Shown: piece after piece, positions 14,295-26,400 of the stretch
Position numbering within the stretch: position 1 is the stretch's first letter
Layout of the letters: every line of letters begins with the position of its first letter
Origin: Omphalotus guepiniiformis
Taxonomy: Eukaryota; Basidiomycota; Agaricomycetes; Agaricales; Omphalotaceae
Length of the DNA stretch: 64,000 bases
NCBI GenBank assembly: GCA_028554645.1
Contig: JAQOOI010000018.1
Span: 372,001-436,000, forward strand
Direction of reading: 5' to 3'
Notes under the pieces: generated by a model
What the model saw: the letters and a program-made list of their open reading frames with translations, nothing else
The model's database searches: none
Told to the model about the DNA's origin: nothing
Translations under genes and position numbers: made by a program

Positions 14295-17200
14295 TTACAC
14301 AAACATACGAGGAATATTCGATTTCGTCAAGAGATCATTCAAACTTCTCACCACAGATCCCGCACCTTCTTTAACCTTTTCTTTTTCTGCCTCGACCACC
14401 TTAGTCAGCAGCTTCGTCTCAAATCGATCTGGATGCCATCGCCGGATATGCTCCTTGATGCGATCCTTGTCTGGACGTGATTTGTCCTTCTCGGGATAAT
14501 GAGGAGAGAGGATATACGCGCTTATGGCAGCGGGTGTAATGTCTTCGGGTGACGAAGGTTTGTTAAGCATGGGCCAGGGGAACAAATCCCACCTTAGCTC
14601 CTGATACTCGGACAATCTATCCCATAGCCGGGCATGATGCTCGAATGTCTTTACGACTTCCTCCTTGCTCTTGGTCTTCGTAGATTTGGACAATCTTTCC
14701 CTTTCTAATCGTTCCTGCTCCAGTCGGAACCTCTCCTGCTGCTGCCTGAATTGCTCCTCATTCCGGCGTTGCCATTCCTCTTCAGTGACAGGTATTTGAG
14801 GCTTGGGTGAAGTCGCTTCCGCACCAGGAGCATTCCAAGCCTTTGAAGTTGAGGTAGGTGTAGTGGAAGGGGCAGACGCACGGCTCGTGCTTGAGGCACT
14901 GGTTGCAGGTGATTTGGTACTTGTGGAGGTGGACCAACTAGAGCTAGAAGTACTGCTACTGCGATGAGGAGCGGGGTAACCGTTAGAGGCCGACTGAGTG
15001 CCCGAGCTTTGACGCTGGTTTGGAGCAGGGCTCGAGGCAGAAGCCCAACTTCCCCAAGCAGGGGCGCTTTCAAAACTGTCCTGGCGTTTCCTTCGTATCT
15101 CTTCCTCCCGTTTACGAAACTCCTCTTGTTTCTTCACCTCCTCTCTCCGTTTTGCCTCTAATTCCTCCTGCTTTTTGATTTCCTCCTTTCGACGTTCTAA
15201 TTCCCTCCACGCCGCTGCATCCTCCTCTCTTTGTTTTGCGTCTAATTCCTCCCGCTTCTTCACCTCTTCTACACGTTTCTGGCGCTTCTGGTCAGCCTCC
15301 AACTGTCTCTTCTGCTCCTCTTTCTTGCTCTCCTCTTTTCGACGTTCAATGTCCCTCCACGCCACTTCATTCTCTCGACGGATTAATTCCTCTTCCACCT
15401 GTCGTAGATGCTCTTCTCGTTTTTTGATCTCTTCCTCCTTCATTCGAGCTTGCTCTTCCCTTCGCAAGGCCTCTTCCTCTTTCTGTTTAGCTTCTTCTGC
15501 TTTTTTCTGAGCCTCTTCCGCTAACCGTTTGAGTTCAGCTTCTCTAGTCTCTGCTTCCCTGCGCCGTAATTCATCTTCTCTCTTCCTTGCCTCTTCCTCT
15601 CGTCTTTTAATCTCTTCTTCTTTCCTCCTAGTTTCCTCTTCCCTTCTTCGAGCTTCGGCCTCTCTTCGTCTCCTTTTCTGTTCTTCTGCCTTTCTCTCCG
15701 CTTCCTCCTGCGCCTTCTTCTTCGCTTCCTCCTCTGCTCTTAGTTTCGCTTTCTCCTCCTCCGCCTTTTTCCTCGCGTCCTCTGCCTGCTTCGCTTCCTC
15801 TGCCTTCTTGATTGTCTCCTCTGCCTCTTTCTCCGCCTCCGCCTTTCTCTCCGCCTCCGCCTTTCTCTCCGCCTCCGCCTTTCTCTCCGCCCCCGCCTTT
15901 CTCTCCGCCTCCAGCTTTCTCTCCGCCTCCGCCTTTCTTTCCGCCTCCGCCACCTTTCTCTCCTTCCCCTTCTCTTTCTCTATCCGTCTCTTCCTCTTCT
16001 CCTCCTTTCTCGTTGCCTGTTTCTGCACCCTCCTCTCTTCTTCCTCTTCCGCCACGTAATTTCTGCGACTCTCTTCATGTGTCTCTTGCTCTGCAAGAGT
16101 GTTTCTGGCCACAATATTCTCAGAATCATTCTCTAATACTTTGTAGCCATCATCTTCGAATTCTCCATATGAACCACGAGTGCCTATATCTGTATTAGGA
16201 GAACGGTGCGCAGCCTGGTCGTGTAGATTGCTACTAGATAAGTGCGAACGGAGATGCTCTGTACGTGGAGTCCATGACCGCCAGCCCTCCTGAGAGCCAA
16301 ACGAACGCTGTAAATGCGGGGACTCGTTACCCGACCGCGTCCAGTGAGGCTGATTCGTATATCGACTGTAGTCATCTTCAGAAGGGCTTTGATGCGGGTA
16401 TGTATTAGCCGATTTGATGGGAAAGGGGGCAGACGTTTGTGGCGAAATGGGATACGATGACGGAGAGGAATGCTGTGAAGTGAGGGAGGGTGAGTATGGT
16501 GAATTATAATGTCCTGAAGAGATCGGAACAGCAGATAATGGAGCGTGTGTGGAGGAAGCATCTTCAGCGTGATGCCTACGTGGTCGAGAGTCAAAATCAA
16601 TATCTCGCATCAAAGGGCCCGCAGAGTATGAAGATGAATGAGGATACGAAACGCCGCTTTCAGCAGCTTGGGCCATGGCGAACGCGGTAGACATTGGCGT
16701 AGAATATGAAGTGTCATTCTGTGCCACATTTCTCCCGCTGCCCATCTATGTGTTAGATACCGTGTGGAAGAGATAACAAAATAACGAATACCTATCACTA
16801 CTATATAAACCCATGTCAGGCGGACGAGACAAAGAAAGATGACTCAAAGTCGCTGCATGTGGAGTAGGTCGCTTGTCTGCACCGCGTCCGTTTGCATCTT
16901 GCACGAAAGAGGCTTTACGGTATATTGGCTTTGTATTGAGCGGGGGAGTGGGTGGACGATTTCGTGTCTGAGATGGGGAAGTTGATACATTAGATGTTAC
17001 AGGTGACGAACTTGGGGCCATGCTGGCAGCCTGATCAAGGGCACCGTTGTAGCCTGAAGCAGCATCAGAGGAAGAATGACCGTTGTTCATCTCTCTCTCT
17101 CGGGCTGCGGATACGTTGCGCCACTGTTGGTCCACTTCTTGAATGCGAGCTCTCTCCTGCTCCATCTTTGTAACAGCATCATGGTCGGGAGTCTCTGGAA

Positions 17201-18117
17201 TCGTGTCAGCGACAGGTGGGGCACGAAAGCCTGTAGACCCTGTAGATCTTACACTTGCCGTGCTACCGCGTCTTTGGGGCCTATTACCAAGAGGACTTTC
17301 CACCGGCGCAGGCAACCAGAACTCAGGCAATGACTTTGGTGGCGTGTCTCGATCCGGATTGGGACGTATCGAGCGATCCGCTGACGGGCCATTCGAGCCC
17401 AAATCCCAAGTTAACGAGCCATTTGTGTGGCGTCGCTGCTTTCCTGTTGCAGGCTGGTATCCCTTGTAAGGACGCAATAACGCTTCGGCGTCAGTATCAC
17501 CTTCTTCTGAATCTGAATATTCCTCTGACGATGACTCCTCGACTGAACTAGCAGGGCGTGATACCTGTGGCACACGAGCGGGACTTATAGAGAAGGGAAT
17601 ACCCCCAGGAACGTGAGACTGGATATTTAACGTTGAAGAATTTATTTGATCTGCATAACAATGTAACGACACTCACTGGAGAGGAATATGAAGTATTGCT
17701 CTGGACGACCTGAGTAGAACTGGAATCAGAACTCTTTCCGCTACTCTTTATCTGATTCATGATAGCTTGTTGTTCCTTCTCTATATTCGCTTTCCACTCA
17801 GGCTCCAACTCACGCCCCATTGCCCAACGTCGCTCCTGACGCTCCCTCTCGAGATGTTCAAGGAACGTTTCTGAGGCGATCTTCCTGATACCGTCCATGG
17901 TTTGGTGATACTCTCTGGTCAGACGTTCCTTATCGCCCGGATCCTTCCTCAACTCCCGTTCCAACAGATCCTTAGCATCCTGCACCATCGAGGACAATCC
18001 TTCCTCAATCTGATTTCTGAGATCTTGCTTCCATTGTTCGTCCACCTCTTCATCTTGTACACGAGACTTGAGTTGAGAAGCCGTCGATGCAGATGACGAC
18101 GGCGAGGTAAATGACAT
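14295..18117 (-). CDS. Long coiled-coil protein with NFKBIL1-like C-terminal domain
   Basis: Three exons give 1,236 residues: 18117-17677, 17618-16792 and 16737-14295, with introns of 58 and 54 nt. The N-terminal part (about 1-147) is helical and charged. The middle is Ser/Pro-rich and disordered. Roughly residues 640-970 are an extreme E/K/R/A coiled coil with AEAERK repeats. The last ~115 residues carry LWDRLSEYQELRWDLFPWPM, then IKEHIRRWHPDRF and SVVRSLNDLL. This spacing (DxFPWP ... RRWHPDRF ... LN) resembles the C-terminus of NF-kappa-B inhibitor-like 1 proteins, themselves tied to splicing, and its HPD recalls a J domain. That link is by motif memory. The function in fungi is unknown to me. 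Confidence 0.8.
15826..15957. repeat. 18-bp coding minisatellite, about seven units
   Basis: TTTCTCTCCGCCTCCGCC and near copies repeat head-to-tail, with single changes (CCCCCGCC, CCTCCAGC, TTTCTTTCC). On the minus strand each unit encodes AEAERK inside the coiled coil, so copy-number changes add or remove six residues without shifting frame. The plus strand is also open over this stretch, a composition effect and not a second gene. Confidence 0.9.
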
Positions 18118-18380
18118 CGAATAAAGCAGACGAGGTAGTAAGAGAACTCAAGGCTAGTGCCATGGACCAGGATGTGGCGGAGTTCGAGACTATGCGGCGT
18201 CCACGCGCCGGACCGATAACCTATCCGGAGTTCACTACAAACGACAATAATAATGATATATAACAAAGGAGCGTAAAATAAGGAGTAAGTCCAGTTAGAA
18301 AATCTATGTATTTAATGTCGTTTGTTGTACTTGAGAATTCGCAAGAGAAAAAGAGCCCCAGAGAAGATTCAAATACATAT

Positions 18381-19795
18381 TTATATAGTTGTCCGGATGG
18401 CACCATGCTCTGGAATGTCATACAACCCAGCTTGCGCACTTCGAGTGTGCCCTAAAGGCACCAATTCCGATGGTGGCGAATCTAATGATAATGGGGGAGA
18501 GGGATACGAGTCCGTAGGAGAGACCAATCGGTCCTTCAAGTTCAAGATGGGAGGTGTGATCTTCACCGACAAATTGTGGTGCTGTCCAGTCGAAGCTGAA
18601 GGCGCTCGCGGTCTGCCATGTACAGTTAGCGCTGATCCAAGGCCCGTAGCTGTGGTCTCTCCAGTGCTATCATTGATTTGCGGAAAGTATCCTGGAGGCG
18701 TCTCCGTTCCTGTCATCAATCTCGCGTCTGCCTTCGTGGAGGGTAGTATCATGTCCCTTGCCGCCTCCACCCTCAGCATCTTCTTTTCGCCCTTCTCTAC
18801 ATCTGATTTTGCATTGTTATACATATACAGTCCGGCAAAAGTCAAGAGGATCCCACAAGCCTGTATGGGGTGCACAGATTGGTTAAACCACACGATAGCC
18901 ATACATATGACGGCCACGCGCTTGATAAGAGATGCTATCGAGTAGGTGACTGGTGACGTCGAAGAGAGAATGACGAATGCAATGATATTCTGAGCAAAAT
19001 GCACTGTTCCGTTCATCAGAAAGTAGTATGTGACCGAGTGCGGAGTGGAGTGGCCGTGCGAGGGATGCACGACATCGGTAGACGCAGACAAGAATACGGG
19101 AAGGTCGTAGTAGAGCCATATCGGGACCATTAGTAGGAAGGCCATCCCAGATGAGTAGAAAAGCAGATTTATCTTATCTAGCTTATGGGAAGATGAGGAG
19201 AGTCCGCCTCCAATGTTTGTGGGCATGATCTTCTTGAAGAATATGTTGGAGCTCACAAAAACGATGGCGGAGCCAAAAGCACAGAGCAAGCCTACAGCAT
19301 TAGAGACTGAGACATCGAAGGAACAGGCTAGCATAACGCCCAGCGTGAGAGGTAGCAGAGAAGTGTATGTTTTGGCAGAGTAGCTTACTCCAAAGAGGAG
19401 TGCGTAAGCAGCGACCGTGAAGAGGGGTGACAAGGCCTAAACATTGGTTAACGATGGAATGATAGGGTAACCATAGACTATACCTTGATTGTGTGCACTG
19501 TACTGACTGGGATACGAGATATCGCCATGCTTGAAAAAACATGACCCCCAACTTGAAAGAAACCCATAGGTAATGCATCTTTAAGGATCTTCCTCGTCGG
19601 GGGGCGAAATCTAGAGAAGCGGACGATTGGAGACATGCAGAGCATGCAGTAGAAGGCAACGAAGCCAAACTGGACGAAAGTCAAGGTGATTGGGTATCGG
19701 AACTGTATGAGAATAGCCTTTCCAGTATTAGAGGACAATGCGGAAGAAGTGTACCATAAGCTGCAGAGAAATATAAACATATAGCTGGAGGACAT
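18381..19795 (-). CDS. Triose-phosphate/nucleotide-sugar transporter family protein (Sly41-like)
   Basis: Two exons (19795-19484 and 19436-18381) encode 455 residues. About nine to ten hydrophobic segments are seen. TPT-family motifs include the N-terminal WYTSSALSSNTGK, FPIVRFS-like loop text (SPIVRFSRFRPP), VSTVHTIKALSPLFTV (spanning the intron) and SPVTYSIASLIKRVAV. The closest named relative I recall is yeast Sly41, a suppressor of an ER-to-Golgi defect. The substrate is unknown. The C-terminal ~130 residues are polar and probably cytosolic. The start is 123 bp from the divergent PAT1 start, another compact shared promoter. Confidence 0.9.
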
Positions 19796-19918
19796 GGTGG
19801 CCTTTTGTTGAGACGGGCGCGACGACCCGTTTCAGCGACCGGCGGTGCAATCAGCTTACCAAATCAGCTCAGAATTTGGCACAGGTGACAAGTCTTCCTC
19901 TTTTCTCTCCATGCCCTT

Positions 19919-22900
19919 ATGTCTGTTTTCGCTCTCGAACACAACATTCTAGACACTGAGAGGCAGAAATTCTTGCGTAGTTCCTCTCAAGGTGACGAAG
20001 ATCTCGCTGTCTATACTTGGGGTGAGGAGAGTTATGATGGGCTGGGCGACGCGTTGCAAGAGGGCAATGATGAGCTGAACGATGAAACTTTCGGAGGTGC
20101 TGATGCCGTTGGGAGCGTGAACGGCGTATGGAATGCGCTGCCGACTAATACTCACATTGGTTAGTAGGGAATGATTTTGATTTCTCCAATCCCGCCTTGC
20201 CCGACTCAGAACTGCCTAACCACCTTCAAGACAAGTCTTCATCGCTCACATCTTCTCAATCGTACGCTCATTCATGTATGGTACTCTTAAATTCAATCAA
20301 ATTTATTGTTCTTAATGCTGCGATATCTTGCTTTAGCCGCCTCCAAACAGCCTCTGTCTATCGAATCCATCTGGGATGATAAATCACCTTTCTCCATTCA
20401 CTTGCAAAATGCCAATCGTTCTATTCCGTCTCGTGGCGAATCCCCTTCAATTTCTCACCACCAGTCTGGCATCCGTACGCTTCAAGAGATTGAGGCCGAA
20501 ATGCGTGCCTCCGCAGAGCAGTCAAGGAAGGAGGCATTGTTGCAGCAGAGACAGCAGCAATATCTCCTAGAGCAGCAGCAGAGAGTTATTCAGCAGAAGC
20601 GAGAGGAAGAGGAATATCTTCTAAGGCAGCAGGAGGAGCGCGATCTCCAGCGGCAACGACTTCTCTATCAGCAGGAACAGGTCCAGCAGCTTCAGCAGCA
20701 GCGTCTTCAGCAACAGCAGCTTCTCCAGCAACGTGAGCAGCAACATCACCGTACCCCTCCCCCGCGCATGCTCCCAGCATCGCAATCGCCACGCTTCATG
20801 GAACATCAGCAGAGACAGATCCTGCTTCTGCAGCAACAACAGGAGCAGCAGCAAATGCTGAGACTACAGCAATTAGAGGAGCAACTTCGTGTGGAAGAGC
20901 TCGAGCGCCAGCTTCGCTCCCAGCATATATCTCAAGCTAATCATAACGGCGTAGATTATCAACAGCCCACCGAGCCATACTTTGCCGAGGTCGAGGCTCA
21001 GCTGCGCCAGCGTTCGCAGTCCCCAGTCGGGGCAGGCGTACAGTATCCTGTGCCACTCCAAGAAGGTCTACCTCACCTACCGCACAGTATTCAGCTCCAG
21101 CAAAGGCTTCTTTCGGAGATGGCGCAAGCTGAATTCTTCAGAGATATGCAGGGCTTATCTCAAGCTGATCAAGAAGCCCTTAGAGTAGAAGCCATGCGCA
21201 AAATACTCGAAGCGGAGAAGATGGAGGAAAAACGACGCCGAAAGGCTGCGAAAATAGCTCATATGGTGTGTTGAGTACTTGCAACAAAGTCTAAGCATCT
21301 CACTGTCTCTTCTCCAGTCTCGATACAATGACTTGATGACTCAATCTGACAAGGATTTCATCACTCGAATCCAAGTCTCACAGCTTGTCTCCCAAGACCC
21401 TTATGCCGATGATTTCTACGCGCAGGTATACGGTGCTATCGTCCGATCTCGTTTGGGCCTAGGTGCAGAGGATGAGAGGGTTTTGAAATTTGGCTCGAGT
21501 GGCGGCATTGGATTGGGCATACCTACCAAGGGAGGAAATCGTAGGCCAAATGCGATGCAACGCATGCAGCAACAGGTAGAAAGAATTGTCAGTAATGCCA
21601 GAAGAAGAGAAGAGGAGAAGGGGTTGCATTGTAAGTGCTGCACTGTTCTCTTCAGGTCTATCTTCTCATCACTCTATATATAGCCCTTCATAGTTTGCAG
21701 GGCGCCTTAGGTAAAACTTCTGGCAGAAGTTACAAGGCTGCTCCTAGACAACTGCTTCAAGTTGATACTACAAGCAATGGCTCCAATGCTTCGCCGACAC
21801 TTTCGCATGCCCAACCGCATGCCCATATTTCCAAGCCCGCACCTTCCTCTGATGATGCTGCTGCAGAGGCCGCCAAATTGGGCAGGGAGGCGTTAGGTAC
21901 CGCCGCAGACGTAGGCATCTCAGTTGCTTCGACTGCACCGGATGACTGAAATGCAGTAACGATCATTCTTTCAGACTACAGACCTTGTGCACAAGGATCC
22001 ATTGTCACAGAGGGAAATCCTCGTCACGCTGGAGAATTTGTACGATCTTGTGCTGATTGTAGAGCAATTGAGGCGTAATCAACCGCATCCTGAAGAAGGA
22101 GAGCAGGTGTTGCAAGAATGGTGAGCTATCCGATATATGTACGAAAAAGCGCAACTGACATGAAACGCAGGAAAGAAGAATTTGACGACCTCGTGGATCA
22201 AATGTGGAGAATGCTCAAGGTCATGGTTCCTCTTGCTACCAGTAAATTTTTTATGTTTATACAATTGTCTCAGGAGATGAATTTTGCACCTCCTTTCGTC
22301 TAGTAATCCTCATCCATTCATCTCCCTCATGAGCGCTGCCAAGGGCAAGAAAATTCTGCCTCGTGTTACACGGCACTTTGACAATCAACGGATGCTCACC
22401 TTGCTTACGCTTCTTATCGCGTGCTTCAGTCAACTCGATGTCATTGCCCACGCTCCTCTGCTCGACGTGCCTGACGAAACCTCTGAGCGAGCGGATGTCG
22501 AGCGGCAAACTCAGGCGTTTTTGAGCAGTGTTTTGCAGAGCATATTACCGATCATCGTGAAAGGAAGTCTAAGGCTTGTGTCCGGCCTCTTAGGGTTGCT
22601 GTTGGACCGCAATGATATAGTGGCTATAGCAAAGACCAAGGTGAATACAGATGCAGGCCAGACTGACTAACAACTAATCACTATCTCCCGGTTTCAGCCA
22701 GGTTTAGCTCTCTTGACATTGCTGTTGACCAGGGTGGAGGTTATAAAACAAGCAATGCAAAACGCAACCGAAATTGAGGAACTGCCTTCGTCTGAAGATG
22801 CCGAGCAATGGTACGACTATTTCTTTCCTTCGATGACCACGCGATTTTGACAATCCACCAATATGCAGGCAATTAATGTTTGATCATCTGTTCCAGCTAC

Positions 22901-23217
22901 TAACTCCTCACTTCCCCGCACTTTTTCCCTCTACACGCATGTTGGCGTATGTTCCGGAGGGCCAAGCCCATCCTACTGTCCCTGGAGTTGATTCCCTTGA
23001 CCAACCTGTTTGGCAGTTCCTCGCTGCCTTAGCTCTCCATGCTGTATCACTACAGCACCAAACCTTGGTAGCATCGCTGCGGGAGAAAGTGCTTGAAAAC
23101 GTACTCAACGCTAAGAAAGGCTGGTTCATAGACGAGGAAGAACGCAAGGCTAAACTAGCAAACGTTGACTTGTTTTTGCATGCGCTCGGGCTAGATAGTT
23201 CGCAAATTACGATGTAA
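19919..23217 (+). CDS. PAT1: Pat1, decapping activator / mRNA decay scaffold
   Basis: Ten exons sum to 931 residues: 19919-20096, 20168-20275, 20337-21265, 21318-21630, 21684-21922, 21975-22120, 22171-22254, 22304-22640, 22698-22810 and 22869-23217. The N-terminus has the conserved acidic motif AVYTWGEESYDGLGD with NDETFGG. A Gln-rich region runs about residues 160-330. Then come the central motifs SRYNDLMTQSDKDFITRIQ, DPYADDFYAQVY and GKTSGRSYKAAPRQLL, and a helical C-terminal domain (KDPLSQREILVTLENLYDLV, NPHPFISLMSAAKGKKILPR). Pat1 links deadenylated mRNA, Lsm1-7 and the Dcp1/2 complex in P-bodies. The end of exon 7 is doubtful. The expected junction is T-S-N-P-H-P, but the donor at 22242 leaves the frame one base short, so I used GT at 22255. 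A G missing from the sequence would also explain it. Confidence 0.9.
20550..20890 (+). repeat. CAG/CAA-rich imperfect repeat coding poly-Gln
   Basis: Within exon 3 of PAT1 the sequence is dominated by CAGCAG, CAACAG and CAGCTT words, giving a Q-rich low-complexity protein segment. Interruptions (CTT, CGT) break pure runs, so length instability should be limited. Such Q-rich stretches are common in P-body proteins. Any role in condensation is inference. Confidence 0.75.
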
Positions 23218-23439
23218 TGTTTCATGTAAAACTCGACCTGGATTGTCAATATCAAAATATCAAAATATTGTTATATACTTCGTCTCCACTTGTTATCTTG
23301 CAAACTTGTCGACCCGCCAATGAATTGGACGACTGCCACTTACATATGTCGATGGCAACTACTGACAGTGACACGATAAATACCATGAATGTATTCTTGT
23401 AATATTCTACAAATTGTGCGTTCTTTCTTACTATTGAGT

Positions 23440-26400
23440 TTAGACTTTCGTCGAGGTCCTAGTCCCGACTTTGTGTACAGTTTCAAGGAAATCTAAGATG
23501 GTGCTGGCGCTCCAGGCTTGTGTGTTGCATGAGTCCCCGCAGTATTGTCCATTTTCATTCGTTAGCTCCGGTAAACCAGCCCATGGATCGCTTTGCAGAT
23601 GATGGCGAGGAGTGAGGAGGATGTTGTGCAAATGATGTAATGTGTTTCTGATGTCCTACATAGTCGACCGTTGAACGATGATTCACGGGTACGACGTACA
23701 GAAAACGTACCTTTTGCCCAGCGCCAACACGAGAGTCAAAATCGAGGTACGCACGAAGGAAATATCCCAGTGGCCATCCCCATTCGGGGCCCTAACACAT
23801 CTACTCAGATGACGCCAGTCAAATGATGCACATACGACGTACATTGTGATAGTTCAATCCTTTTGCTATGGATGCATCAGTCGAGTCATTCTGATTGTCA
23901 TAATTAGGCCGGTACTGAAGGTCGATGGGGTCTAGTGTCTTCATGCCGAGAGGTGAGCGAAGAATCTTGTCGGCGAGTTGTAGTGCTCCGAGGCCATGCT
24001 GAGCATCAAACAGCTCGGGTGCAACAGTCATGGCGATTGGGAAATTGGGACGGAATTGGTAGTCAGACCACTCTCGACCAGCTCCTGAACCATACACATC
24101 TTTGTAAATACCGCGACGATTGACCAGGCTCGAGTCAAGGTTGTATTGTTTGTCCTCGGACGAGTCTATGATATTTTCAGAAGGACTCAGTCGACCTTGC
24201 CAAGATGCGAAAACGAAAACCTTACCAAGAGGAATGTAGTAGCATTTCTCGAATGATCCCTGGATTAAGTCGGCCCATTCCTGATATGTGATCAAGCGTT
24301 CCTTCCCATCAACTAGAAAAAGTACACTCAATGATGTATTACCAACAGAAAACGAGAACCTTACTGGTAGCGCGAATACCCCTGAAGGGGAACTTTCCCT
24401 GTTTCGATAATCTGTCCAACCAGGACAAGGCGCTCTTCAAGAGACCTGTGATTTCTACCGGAGCGCCGTCTCTCGGAGTGCCAGGTTTACCCTTAGTGCC
24501 AGCCCTTGTTGATTCGCCCATTTTATCCATCCAGGTCCCGCAGTTGAACTCGTTACCGCCAAAGATCAGCCCAGTCTTCCAGTCGACTCTGATGGTGATA
24601 TTAAACCCTTCATCGCGCATCTGCATATCGAGGTTTGGTCCGGCATTATACTCTCTAAACGTTATACCATCCGCGTGACGCTGAAGTATCTCTTGAATAA
24701 TCTCAGCGATTGTAGAAGAGTAAGAATATGCGCGTTCGTCATTCCACTCGACCCAGGTCTCGTCTTGAGGGAAACGACGAGAAACCGATTCGGAAAGTAT
24801 ACTGAGACCATCAGGAGCCATGTTAACATAATCCTGAATGTTTTGAATCATCCACCATGGAGAATCGCGCGAATTATATCTGAGGAACAAGACATCAGGA
24901 TAAAGCATTGACCAAAACGAAATGATGATGACCTTGGTTTGCGAACGGAATCTAGTAGATTTGGTATCAACCCGTGCTTCAATGTTGAGGCAAAGGCTAC
25001 AATGTGCTTCTTAGCACCGTCGAAATTGCCTGTCGTGAGGAAGAGCCCGCGCAGTGAGATGAATACATCACGGCCCCAACATCTAGCCCATCCGGCAGCA
25101 AAGTGAGGGAGTCCGGCAGCAAGGGATGGTGTTGCATGGCCGGGATCAAGGGAAGCCGACTGGACAAGCCCGTACATCTGTACAGCACACATCGCGAGGT
25201 CCTGCGTGAAATCGTGACCCGTCAACACGAACTCGGAGCACTGCTCTACGACTGAACGACGAGCGGCCTTGTAGGCCTCCGAAATGATGAGAGCGAAGTA
25301 TTTGGGTCGCAAGAACGGCGGGACAGCCGCTTTCACGCGATCGAACCTCTCCCGGAACCATTCAGCGGGTTTTTTCAGGTTGGGAAGAGCGTCCGCTTGC
25401 CTATACAAATAAGAATTAGAAGCAATAGATCGTCGCATGAAACTAGCATACTTGAAGAGTCGCTCATGAACGTATTCAAAAGCCCAGGTCCCTTTACGCA
25501 GGTGCTCGCAGAGTGGGTGACCTAAATCATTGTACCTGATAATGTGACGGAGAGGATGCATCCATCCTTCTAACCCGCAATAGGTCATTTTACCGAGCCC
25601 GGGTACATCGTAAACTCCAAACTGGCCCGCAGACGCATCGCGCTCTTCACCATCTGCCCGATGTAACACAACATTGAGGTCTACTAGACTAAGATCCCCG
25701 AAAGCTTGCTGCACCCCAGACGCACAAAATTCATCGAGGGAAGCGTCGTGCTCTTGAAGTTGGGTCTCAAAAAGCATGATGCTACCAGGAGGGAAGTACT
25801 CCGGTACTATGATCTCGCAAAATGGACCTTCTTCGTCTAGACCCTGGGGTACGACGACTGGCTTCATTTCCGCAAGCTTGGCTGGAAGACCCTTGAGCGT
25901 CTCCTTATCGTCGAGAGAGTCATACGAAGGGATTTCTAAACTTGCACCGAGCAGAAATTTCGCTTTTGTGCGCCGAAGTTTAACGGGCGAAACTGGGCAG
26001 ATAGCCATTAACCAGGCAGTCTCACAACAAATCTGAAAAGAACCGTACTATGACCTCGGTCTTTGGATCCTTTTCCGAATGCCGTGTGTGCAACAAGGAT
26101 ATATCCCTTCTGAGAACCGGGTTGAACTCGGGACAGAATGATGTACTTGAAGAGCAGAACATTAGCAACACTGTCGCGAAACGCGGGAAAGTGCTCACAT
26201 CGTTCTCTTGGTGAACGTGACCTTCCTCATAACCACCCAGTACCATCTCCAAGTGCAGCTGGTTTAAATACCTTTTTACACGTGCAATACCACTACCCTC
26301 CTTCAGTTCAGTGATTTCGTACTTCCTCTTTTCTCCAACCAAATTCAATAGTTTGGGATAGAGGTCGTCGAATCCTTTGACGGAACCGATAGCCGAGTAG

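Noticed and set aside
15529..16198. Long open frames on the plus strand opposite the coiled-coil gene (Ser/Phe/Leu-rich and Pro-rich)
   Set aside because: They are composition shadows of GAG/GAA/GCG/AGA-rich coding sequence on the other strand. No start context, introns or domain support them.
18322..18945. 207-codon plus-strand frame opposite the TPT transporter
   Set aside because: It is antisense to a well-supported transmembrane protein and shows no domain of its own.
20586..20854. Minus-strand Leu-rich frames over the PAT1 Gln repeat
   Set aside because: CAG repeats read as CTG on the other strand and give poly-Leu frames automatically.
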